Of a stretch of DNA of 30,234 nucleotides, positions 1-6,543 are shown piece by piece; the stretch's first letter is position 1; the number at the start of each line of letters is the position of its first letter. The stretch is from Deltaproteobacteria bacterium (GTDB taxonomy: Bacteria; UBA10199; SPLOWO2-01-44-7). The stretch spans positions 1-30,234 of the forward strand of contig JAUYJH010000150.1 of NCBI GenBank assembly GCA_030688705.1. The letters run 5' to 3'. The notes beneath the pieces are model-generated. The model did no database searches. It was not told the origin of the DNA and saw only the letters and a program-made list of their open reading frames with translations. The position numbers were made by a program, and so were the translations under genes.

Positions 1-258
1 TAGACAAACGATCTCGGACGCAAACGATCTGAGGGATACCCCAAAAATGAAAGAAGGAATCATACCATGGAAACAAAATACCCTGTCACCTACCCTGACA
101 TATTGACTGGGCTACGACATCGACCCTGATTTGACTCTGATTTAGCGTCAAAGTGCCATGGCAAAAGCTTCCACTCGCGCTTTTGCCATCATTTGCTTTA
201 ACGAATTTTCAAACTCAATCCTTCCGGACATTTTGACCGCTTCCGTTCCTGACCTTAT
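1..258. other. Left flank without a recognised gene
   Basis: No recognisable coding region is seen. CAAACGATCT occurs twice (5-14 and 22-31). A 20-codon ORF starts at ATG 67 behind an AAGGA-like site and stops at 127-129, but it resembles nothing I know. The stretch could be the decayed edge of a gene or mobile element outside the window. Confidence 0.4.
158..189. repeat. Perfect 11-bp inverted repeat (hairpin)
   Basis: The arms ATGGCAAAAGC (158-168) and GCTTTTGCCAT (179-189) are exact reverse complements around a 10-nt loop. No T-tract follows on either strand, so it is not a classical intrinsic terminator. It may end a gene lying left of the window or be a protein-binding site. The role is unknown. 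Confidence 0.6.
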
Positions 259-466
259 GTTTGTCGGGGAATGAAGAGCCGCCGACATTTCGTAAAAGCG
301 CGCTTTGACCGGAGCCGTATGAGGAGCGAAAATTTGTATTGGTTGTAAAATTCGGGAATTGACAGGGGAAAATTTCCAAATTTTATTTCTTCAACCAAAC
401 AAATTTTCGCGACGAATAGGCGGAGGGAAGCGCAGAAATGGAGGCGGGCTTCATGGACCGACAAAC
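259..466. repeat. 208-bp imperfect palindrome, MITE-like or structured RNA
   Basis: The two halves are imperfect reverse complements over about 75-87 bp. Matching blocks from outside in are GTTTGTCGG (259-267) with CCGACAAAC (458-466), ATGAAG (271-276) with CTTCAT (449-454), CATTTC (286-291) with GAAATG (435-440), GCGAAAATTTGT (326-337) with ACAAATTTTCGC (399-410), and TTGGTTG (339-345) with CAACCAA (392-398). The order is kept throughout, so this is one fold-back structure. No transposase and no clear target-site duplication is visible. It lies just upstream of the reductoisomerase gene, so it could also form a leader RNA structure. Which of these it is cannot be settled from one copy. Confidence 0.6.
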
Positions 467-527
467 ACAAACGTCGTAGAAGATACCTCATGTAAAGGTC
501 AATGAACCTTGCCATTATCTATGGCCC

Positions 528-1487
528 ATGCTAATCGGCAGCAATCCCATGATTTCAAAAGGACAAAAAATAACGTTTTTTGGGTTTGGGTCGCAAGGAC
601 GGGCGCAGGCGCTGAACGCGCGCGATAGCGGGTGGAAGGTCTCTGTTTTTTTGCGGGCGGAGAGCAAACGGATTGCCGAGGCCCAAAAAGAAAAATTGAC
701 TGTTGTGACCGATCCCAAAGAGTCGGCGCAAAATGCCGACATCGCCGTTTTGCTTCTCCCCGACACCGAACAGCCCGAATTTTATAAAACGTTTTTGGAG
801 CCGCATCTTCCAAAAGGGGCCTCACTGGTTTTTGCCCACGGCTTCAACATCCATTTCAAACAGATTACGCCGCGGCCCGATCTTGATTGTCTGCTGGTCG
901 CCCCCTCTCTGCAAGGCGATGCCCTCCGCCAACATTATATCAACAAAGAACCGGTCCCCATTTTGACCGCCGTCGCTCAAGACGCCAACGATCGGGCCTA
1001 TCGACTGGTTGAAGATTTGGCCGGAGCCATCGGGGGAAAAAATATGAAGGTTTTTCCGACATCGTTCAAAGAAGAAACGGAGACCGATCTTTTTGCCGAA
1101 CAGGCCGTTTTGTGCGGGGGGATGAACGCATTGGTGAAGGCCGGTTTCGATACACTGGCAGCCGCCGGTTATAACCCGAATATCGCCTATTATTCTTGTC
1201 TCAAAGAACTCAAAGCGATGGCCGATGGATTGTATAAATACGGCATTCAGGGCCTGCGCCAAAGAATCAGCGGCACCGCCCGCTACGGCGATCTGACCCG
1301 CGGCCCGCGCCTCATCGATGAAAAAGTCCGCCAAACCATGCAAACAATTCTAGGCGAGATCTGTTCTGGAAAATTTACCGAAGAGTTGTTACAGGATAAA
1401 AGCGCTGGCTGGCCTAAATTAAACCGCCGCAATGAAGAAGAAAAAAAACATTTAATCGAAGAAATAAGGACAAAAATTGAAAAATAA
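528..1487 (+). CDS. ilvC: Ketol-acid reductoisomerase homologue with altered active site
   Basis: The family converts 2-acetolactate or 2-aceto-2-hydroxybutyrate to dihydroxy acids with NAD(P)H and Mg2+ in valine/isoleucine synthesis. The protein has 319 residues, near the class I length. It shows the Rossmann motif GFGSQG (19-24), the HGFNIHF segment with catalytic His104, the metal-binding block ETETDLFAEQ (D187, E191), E227 and S248. Two normally invariant active-site residues differ. The lysine of the APK(x)PGH motif is Ser127, and the first glutamate of ECLHELK is Ser223. Fold and homology are secure, but standard KARI activity is doubtful. ATG 528 is taken as start, with ATG 549 possible. 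No strong ribosome site precedes either. Its end overlaps gltX by 11 bp, suggesting co-transcription. Confidence 0.82.
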   Translation: MLIGSNPMISKGQKITFFGFGSQGRAQALNARDSGWKVSVFLRAESKRIAEAQKEKLTVVTDPKESAQNADIAVLLLPDTEQPEFYKTFLEPHLPKGASLVFAHGFNIHFKQITPRPDLDCLLVAPSLQGDALRQHYINKEPVPILTAVAQDANDRAYRLVEDLAGAIGGKNMKVFPTSFKEETETDLFAEQAVLCGGMNALVKAGFDTLAAAGYNPNIAYYSCLKELKAMADGLYKYGIQGLRQRISGTARYGDLTRGPRLIDEKVRQTMQTILGEICSGKFTEELLQDKSAGWPKLNRRNEEEKKHLIEEIRTKIEK

Positions 1488-2895
1488 TAATAGAGTCCGA
1501 GTCCGTTTTGCCCCCTCCCCCACAGGCCACCTGCACATTGGCGGTGCCCGCACGGCTCTATTTAATTACCTCTTCGCCCGTAATCTCAAAGGGACTTTTA
1601 TTTTGCGGATCGAAGACACCGATCGGGAGCGTTCCACACAAGAATATACCGATTTTATTCTCAAAGGGATGGAATGGTTGGGGATGGAATGGGATGAAGG
1701 CCCTTTTCATCAAACAGAACGGATGGATATTTACCGCGAGCATGTTGAAAAATTGCTGAAAGAAGGAAAGGCCTATCGCTGTTACTGTCTGCCGGAAGAA
1801 TTGGAGACGCGTCGCAAAGCGTTGCTCGCCGCCGGTAAAAAGCCGAAATATGATGGAAAATGCAGGACCATGGACAGTGGACTAGGGACCGAGGACCAAA
1901 AGCCGTATTGCATTCGATTTAAAGCACCCCAAGAAGGAAATCTAACTTTCAATGATATCTGCCGCGGGGAGATTACATTCAACCGCGAAGAGTTGGACGA
2001 TATGATTATCGCCCGCACCGACGGCAGCCCTACTTACAACTTCACGGTGGTGGTCGATGATGTCACCATGAAAATCACACATGTGATTCGTGGAGACGAT
2101 CATCTCAATAATACGCCTCGCCAAATTCAATTGTATGAAGCATTGAATTACCCAATACCCCACTTTGCCCATCTGCCGATGATTTTGGGGCCCGATAAAC
2201 AGAAATTATCCAAACGGCACGGGGCCGTATCGGTCATTGAATATAAAACTTATGGATTTTTGCCCGAAGCGATGCTTAATTATTTGGCGCGTCTCGGTTG
2301 GTCGCACGGCGATCAGGAAATTTTTACCAAAGAAGAATTGGTTCAATTTTTTGATCTGAATGTCGTCGGCAAATCGCCCTCCGTCTTCGACATCGAAAAA
2401 TGCAAGTGGGTCAATCATCAGCACATGATGAAACTAACCCATGCCGAATTGTTTCATGCCACAAAACCATATCTTGAGGAAATGGGACTTGAGATTGACT
2501 TGGAGGCGAATGGCTTTGCCGTCAAAGCGGTCTGTTCGGAACGCGAACGGGCCAAAACACTGAAAGAACTGGCTGAAATTTCCGCCTTTTATTTTCGCGA
2601 AGAACCGGTTTGGGATGAAAAAGCGGTCGAAAAATGGCTGAACGATGAAGGGAAGCAGAGGCTCAACGCACTAAAAGATTCTTTTGCCAATTTGAAAATT
2701 TGGGATGAAGCCTCTATACAAACTGCCTTCAAAGAAATTCAGGAAAAATTGGGCATTAAAAAAATGGTCGATTTGGCCCAACCCTGCCGCGTTGCCCTAA
2801 CCGGGACAACCACAAGCCCCGGCATTTTTGAAGTGCTAGCGATTTTGGGAAAAGAAAAAGTTCTCAAACGCTTCGATCGCGCATTGGCATTTTGA
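1477..2895 (+). CDS. gltX: Glutamyl-tRNA synthetase
   Basis: This class I aminoacyl-tRNA synthetase charges tRNA-Glu (or also tRNA-Gln where Gln-tRNA synthetase is absent) in the cytoplasm. The 472-residue length is normal. The HIGH-type motif is HIGG (20-23) inside FAPSPTGHLHIGG, and the KMSKS motif is KLSKR (243-247). The anticodon-binding helical domain follows. The start is TTG 1477, inside the end of the upstream gene, supported by AAGGA at 1466-1470. Residues about 130-141 are encoded by five perfect GGACCNN-type heptads (1865-1899) and replace the variable loop between YDGKCR and PYCIRF. The 3' end overlaps the convergent nitrilase gene by 32 bp. Confidence 0.96.
   Translation: MKNNNRVRVRFAPSPTGHLHIGGARTALFNYLFARNLKGTFILRIEDTDRERSTQEYTDFILKGMEWLGMEWDEGPFHQTERMDIYREHVEKLLKEGKAYRCYCLPEELETRRKALLAAGKKPKYDGKCRTMDSGLGTEDQKPYCIRFKAPQEGNLTFNDICRGEITFNREELDDMIIARTDGSPTYNFTVVVDDVTMKITHVIRGDDHLNNTPRQIQLYEALNYPIPHFAHLPMILGPDKQKLSKRHGAVSVIEYKTYGFLPEAMLNYLARLGWSHGDQEIFTKEELVQFFDLNVVGKSPSVFDIEKCKWVNHQHMMKLTHAELFHATKPYLEEMGLEIDLEANGFAVKAVCSERERAKTLKELAEISAFYFREEPVWDEKAVEKWLNDEGKQRLNALKDSFANLKIWDEASIQTAFKEIQEKLGIKKMVDLAQPCRVALTGTTTSPGIFEVLAILGKEKVLKRFDRALAF
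1865..1899 (+). repeat. Five-heptad GGACCAA-type repeat inside gltX
   Basis: Five contiguous 7-mers each begin GGAC: GGACCAT, GGACAGT, GGACTAG, GGACCGA, GGACCAA. They are read in the gltX frame and encode a loop. The same five-copy block occurs at 4904-4938, 10141-10175, 12976-13010 and 25368-25402. Confidence 0.9.
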
Positions 2896-3694
2896 TTCTA
2901 ATCTCTTTTAATTTTTCAAAATCAAGTTTGGCGGTGATCACCCCCTCTTCTTTTCCAAGACCGGCCAAAATTTCTCCCCATGGATCGACAATCATCGAAT
3001 GCCCGTGGGCTTCCCAACCGGCGCCGGTCATACCGGTCTGATCGGCCGCAATCATAAAACACTGGTTTTCAATGGCACGGGCCCTCACCAAAACCTCCCA
3101 ATGGGCGATGCCGGTCACCGATGTAAAATTGGAGGGAAGAACAAAAAGATCGGCCCCTTGCTGTGACATTTTTTGGAAAAGTTCGGGAAAGCGGAGGTCG
3201 TAGCAGATGGCGATACCTACATTTGGCCCCTCTCCCCAACCCTCTCCCACAGGGGGAGAGGGAGATAATAGAGAGGAAGTGACTACCTCTGAACCAGGTG
3301 AAACTGATTTTGATTCTTGGTGGCCGCCGGCGACCAAGGTGTCAAACAAGTGAATTTTGCGATAAGCTTTTCCCAGTTTTCCGTCGGGATAAACCAGCAC
3401 CGAAGTATTGTAAGGAGGCTTGTCGCCATTTTTTTCTCCGATGGAACCAGCGACAAAATAACAATGATATTTTTTGGCCAACTCACGGATAAAGTGAAGG
3501 CTGGGCCCGTCCAAGCCCTCGGCCATCGCTTTTTTATCGGCAACCGGTCCCAGCCAATCCCAATGTTCGGGCAATACAATCAGTTCTGCTTTTTGGGCAA
3601 TGGCTTCGGCTCCAAAATGGGCTACTTTTTTGTAATTTTCGTCCTTCTTTGAGCCCGAAGTCATTTGAATGGCAGCGGCAAGTATTGTCTTCAT
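2864..3694 (-). CDS. Carbon-nitrogen hydrolase (Nit/omega-amidase type)
   Basis: This nitrilase-superfamily amidohydrolase hydrolyses a small amide. Nit1/Nit2-like relatives act on deaminated glutathione or alpha-keto-omega-amides. The triad is visible: E43 in LIVLPEHWDW, K113 in GKAYRKIHLFD, C164 in AICYDLRFPELF. ATG 3692-3694 gives 276 residues starting MKTILAAAIQM. An upstream in-frame ATG at 3760 would run far into the preceding gene. Its start lies one base after the stop of the Omp85 gene, suggesting translational coupling. Residues about 141-158, just before the cysteine strand, are an insertion encoded by a GC-rich palindromic repeat (3227-3264). The physiological substrate cannot be read from the sequence. 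Confidence 0.9.
   Translation of the reverse strand: MKTILAAAIQMTSGSKKDENYKKVAHFGAEAIAQKAELIVLPEHWDWLGPVADKKAMAEGLDGPSLHFIRELAKKYHCYFVAGSIGEKNGDKPPYNTSVLVYPDGKLGKAYRKIHLFDTLVAGGHQESKSVSPGSEVVTSSLLSPSPPVGEGWGEGPNVGIAICYDLRFPELFQKMSQQGADLFVLPSNFTSVTGIAHWEVLVRARAIENQCFMIAADQTGMTGAGWEAHGHSMIVDPWGEILAGLGKEEGVITAKLDFEKLKEIRIKMPMRDRSV
3227..3264. repeat. GC-rich palindromic repeat inside the nitrilase gene
   Basis: CCCTCTCCC (3240-3248) and GGGAGAGGG (3254-3262) form the arms of a hairpin in a pyrimidine/purine-rich block. The type is familiar as an intergenic repeat in many proteobacteria. Here it is translated in frame as the SPSPPVGEGWGEG segment of the nitrilase. Confidence 0.75.
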
Positions 3695-3695
3695 A

Positions 3696-5021
3696 TCAAA
3701 AAGGATAATCCAGGGCGGTGTAAATTTCCATACCCTCCGTGCCGAAACCGATATCGACACGCCCCACCACCGACGGCGGCGCTATGGCCCGGAAGCCAAT
3801 ACCCCCCACCGGCTGCAAATTACCGAATCGAACCTCTCCCATCCCGTCAAACACCTGCCCCACCGAGAAAAAAGGATCAATGTTAAAATCAAACTTCACA
3901 TCGAACATGCTCCACCGCTTGACGAGAATTCTCTCTTCAATATCGAGAAGAATCCGCCCCTTTCCGGTGAAACGCCTTGCCACAAAGCCGCGCAGATCCT
4001 GATCCCCGCCCAAAGCCGGCTGCATGTAAAAGGGGATGTTATCGCCAAAGTCCTGCTCCAGCCGAAACATCGTCAAGGCCGTAAATCGGTCTCCCTGCGG
4101 AAAAAACTTTTTGGCGATCAAACCGTATCCCTGATAAAAATCTTCCGTGGCGTTTCCCGCGTCGGTCCCCAAAAGATAAAACCCTTCCAGCAAATGACCC
4201 GACTTTGTGAAATCTTTATTATCGCGGGTATCCCACAAAGCGGAAAAACGGCTGTTTAAAATATCGGAAGAACGAACCTCGGGATTCCCCGCAAACAGCG
4301 TTTGCGTATCGCCAAGGGATAAAATGGCATGGGGAAACATTTTCATGCGGGTCCATTTTTCTTCCAGCTGCAGACGGATTTTGGGCCAAAATTCATAGGA
4401 AATTTTTCCCTTTGCGAAACTCACATGGGAAACAAAATTGGTCTGGTTCGATTGGGAACTGTTCGGGCCAAACCCGAAAAAACGTTCGAACGGGTTTTGG
4501 ATATATTCCAGCTCCAGCTCCGCGTTCAGTTTGTAATCGTCCCAACGCTCGTTGACGTATTGCAGATAAAAATCTTTTTCAAAATGCTGCGACTGCTGGA
4601 AAAAAAGGCGCAAGAACTCATGGGATGAGGGATACAAAAAGACCCCGGCAAACCCGCCAAACTTGACAACTTGCGGGTTGTAAGTGAGGGCCCCGACCGC
4701 GATGGTGAAAAGCTGGTCTTCCTTGTCGAACCAGAGAAAAGTCGGCATGACGCCGTAACGCTGGCCGGCGGCAGGGTCTGTTTCAAAAACGGGGATCGGA
4801 AAAAAACGAAAATAGGCATTCTGCATCGCCGGTTTCAAACCGAGGAGGTTGCGCACCGGCAATATCCCCTCTGTCGCCGGAGGCGGCTGCGCTAAACAAG
4901 GCTGGACCAAGGACCAGGGACCAGGGACCAGGGACCCAAAAAAAAGAAGCAAAAGAAAAAATATTACCTTTTTTCTTTTAGTCCATGGTCCTAATTTAAT
5001 AAATCTTGAGTTTTCGGACAT
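3696..5021 (-). CDS. Omp85/BamA-family outer-membrane beta-barrel protein
   Basis: The C-terminal half reads as a surface-antigen (D15-type) 16-strand barrel. It has alternating amphipathic strands, an LRGF motif (LRGFVARRF) typical of the lid loop L6, and a C-terminal strand ending in Phe (ALDYPF). No POTRA domains are evident, so it resembles the short POTRA-less or Omp85-like proteins rather than full BamA. ATG 5019-5021 is chosen and gives 441 residues. ATG 5028-5030 is equally possible, and the frame stays open further upstream. The N-terminus has basic residues, a Phe/Leu-rich core and a cleavage region ending CLA-QPP, a plausible Sec signal. Both flanks of that signal are encoded by GGACCAA-type heptads. 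It overlaps the cold-shock gene by 26 bp and precedes the nitrilase gene. Confidence 0.82.
   Translation of the reverse strand: MSENSRFIKLGPWTKRKKVIFFLLLLFFGSLVPGPWSLVQPCLAQPPPATEGILPVRNLLGLKPAMQNAYFRFFPIPVFETDPAAGQRYGVMPTFLWFDKEDQLFTIAVGALTYNPQVVKFGGFAGVFLYPSSHEFLRLFFQQSQHFEKDFYLQYVNERWDDYKLNAELELEYIQNPFERFFGFGPNSSQSNQTNFVSHVSFAKGKISYEFWPKIRLQLEEKWTRMKMFPHAILSLGDTQTLFAGNPEVRSSDILNSRFSALWDTRDNKDFTKSGHLLEGFYLLGTDAGNATEDFYQGYGLIAKKFFPQGDRFTALTMFRLEQDFGDNIPFYMQPALGGDQDLRGFVARRFTGKGRILLDIEERILVKRWSMFDVKFDFNIDPFFSVGQVFDGMGEVRFGNLQPVGGIGFRAIAPPSVVGRVDIGFGTEGMEIYTALDYPF
4904..4991. repeat. Heptad element around the Omp85 signal peptide
   Basis: The left arm is five heptads: GGACCAA, GGACCAG three times, GGACCCA (4904-4938). 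After about 40 bp, TTAGTCC and ATGGTCC (4978-4991) give a shortened complementary arm. On the minus strand the arms translate as GPWTK and LVPGPWSLVQ on either side of the hydrophobic core. Confidence 0.8.
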
Positions 5022-5313
5022 GTTGGCCATGAGAAGTCCACGACAGGTCATAACCGACTTTGGCCCCGGCTTTAAGGAAAGATTTGGAATTTTTAGGCCC
5101 CACAAAATCAAGCTCCCCCAAATGAAAATAGACATCGCGGCCGTGCTGGTCCTTAATGAATCCGTAATCCTGCCCCGAAAAAAATTTGATAACTTCTCCT
5201 TTGGGAAAGAGATCATCCTGCGAAACAACAATCTCTTCGGGCTGAATGGGGGCCAGTCTGGCGGTGGGGAGCCAATTGGGAGGATGTTTTTTAACCAAAT
5301 CCTTTTGGATCAT
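4996..5313 (-). CDS. Cold-shock-domain (CSD) nucleic-acid-binding protein
   Basis: The C-terminal half is a CSD five-stranded OB fold. KGEVIKFFSGQDYGFIKD carries the RNP1-like YGFI, and DVYFH is RNP2-like. These are single-stranded RNA/DNA-binding surfaces. A basic, proline-containing N-terminal extension of about 45 residues precedes it, so at 105 residues it is longer than CspA (about 70). ATG 5311-5313 is preferred because AGAGGTG lies upstream. ATG 5346 falls inside a dispersed repeat and probably is not used. It could bind mRNA under stress. It is the first gene of a minus-strand cluster with the Omp85 and nitrilase genes. Confidence 0.78.
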   Translation of the reverse strand: MIQKDLVKKHPPNWLPTARLAPIQPEEIVVSQDDLFPKGEVIKFFSGQDYGFIKDQHGRDVYFHLGELDFVGPKNSKSFLKAGAKVGYDLSWTSHGQHVRKLKIY

Positions 5314-5340
5314 ATTACGGGCACCTCTAAAAATCTCGGT

Positions 5341-5452
5341 TGTCATCCTGACCCTGAGCTTGCCGAAGGGGACGGATCCCGTGGAAACACTCTAAAAATC
5401 GGGATTCTTCGCGGAGTTTACACTGAACGGAGTGAATGTGCTCAGAATGACA
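5341..5452. repeat. Dispersed palindromic repeat of the TCATCCTGA...CAGAATGACA type
   Basis: The outer ends TGTCAT (5341-5346) and ATGACA (5447-5452) are inverted, with CTGAGC and GCTCAG as further matching blocks. Elements of this kind are common between genes in many bacterial genomes. It fills the korB-to-CSD gap on the minus strand and may form a hairpin in a read-through transcript. Confidence 0.7.
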
Positions 5453-5484
5453 AATTGCAATTTTCATATGTTTTCAGAGACTCC

Positions 5485-6543
5485 TTACATCAACTCTCCC
5501 ATGATTTCTTTCAAGACAGTTTCAGAAGGCCTTAACTCTTTTTCACTCATGTGGGCCAGCGGCGTTTTGCTCAAGTGCATGAGTGTATTGTAATCGGGCT
5601 CCCCTTCGCGAATATATAAAAGACCGGTCAGCCATTCCCCCTTGGAGCGTGACTTTTCAATGGTGTCCAACGCTCCAATCCGGTTGGTTGGGTCATAATC
5701 GCGATCGATTTTTTTAAGACGGATGTGAGAGCCATCGGGCAATTCAATATCTTTGGTTGTTCCCGGATCGAACTCGGCCTTGATCGGTTCCACGGCCGGC
5801 ACAAAACCGATTTCATGAAGCGGAATATCGTGCGCCCGCACGCTATCATAACTCATGGTCGAGCCTTCATGATTATTGAAGGTGATGCACGGGCTGATGA
5901 CATCGAGCAATGCCGTCCCTTTGTGCGACAAGGCGGCCTTGATCAGCGGCACCAGTTGTTTGTTATCGCCCGAAAAAGAGCGGGCCACAAAAGAGCATTT
6001 TAGTTCGATCGCCATCGCACAGCAATCGATCGGCGGAAAATCGTTGGCCAGGCCCGATTTGAGTTTGGATCCCTTGTCCGCGGTGGCGGAAAATTGTCCC
6101 TTCGTCAGACCATAGACCCCGTTGTTATCGATAATATAAACCATCGGCACATTGCGCCTCAAAAGATGCATGAATTGCCCCAAGCCGATGGAAGCCGTGT
6201 CGCCGTCGCCGCTGATGCCGATACATTTAAGATCTGTATTGGCAAGCATCGCGCCCGTCGCCACGGATGGCATGCGGCCATGGACCGAATTAAACGCGAA
6301 GGACTGGCTCATAAAATAGGCCGGTGTTTTGGAAGAGCACCCGATCCCGCTCATTTTGATCAATTGTTGCGGATCGATCCCCACTTCAAAACAGGCGGTG
6401 ATGATGGAGCTCGTCACCGAGTCATGTCCGCAACCGGGACATAATGTCGATGGAGACCCGGTATAATTTTGGCGGGTCAGGCCCAGACGGTTTGTCTTGG
6501 GCTGTACCGGTGTCGCAGGCGGTGTAGTTGCGGGTTGTGTCAT
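5485..6543 (-). CDS. korB: 2-oxoacid:ferredoxin oxidoreductase, beta subunit
   Basis: This is the beta subunit of a thiamine-diphosphate enzyme that oxidatively decarboxylates a 2-oxoacid (2-oxoglutarate is likely) to acyl-CoA and reduces ferredoxin. The 352 residues contain LCPGCGH (34-40) and the TPP/Mg2+ motif GDGD (112-115) followed by NNGVYGLTKGQ (140-150). No ferredoxin-type CxxCxxC cluster domain is present, as expected for KorB. The N-terminal 20 residues are rich in Pro/Thr. Its ATG overlaps the alpha-subunit stop by 4 bp (ATGA), so the two are translationally coupled. Specificity for 2-oxoglutarate over other 2-oxoacids is inferred from overall resemblance. Confidence 0.92.
   Translation of the reverse strand: MTQPATTPPATPVQPKTNRLGLTRQNYTGSPSTLCPGCGHDSVTSSIITACFEVGIDPQQLIKMSGIGCSSKTPAYFMSQSFAFNSVHGRMPSVATGAMLANTDLKCIGISGDGDTASIGLGQFMHLLRRNVPMVYIIDNNGVYGLTKGQFSATADKGSKLKSGLANDFPPIDCCAMAIELKCSFVARSFSGDNKQLVPLIKAALSHKGTALLDVISPCITFNNHEGSTMSYDSVRAHDIPLHEIGFVPAVEPIKAEFDPGTTKDIELPDGSHIRLKKIDRDYDPTNRIGALDTIEKSRSKGEWLTGLLYIREGEPDYNTLMHLSKTPLAHMSEKELRPSETVLKEIMGELM

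Noticed and set aside
255..515. 86-codon minus-strand ORF
   Set aside because: It lies over the 208-bp palindrome, has no recognisable protein features and no convincing ribosome site. It is probably a chance frame in repeat sequence.
3696..5231. Longer start (5231) for the Omp85-family gene
   Set aside because: The extra N-terminal 70 residues are an out-of-frame reading of the cold-shock-domain gene, which has clear RNP motifs.
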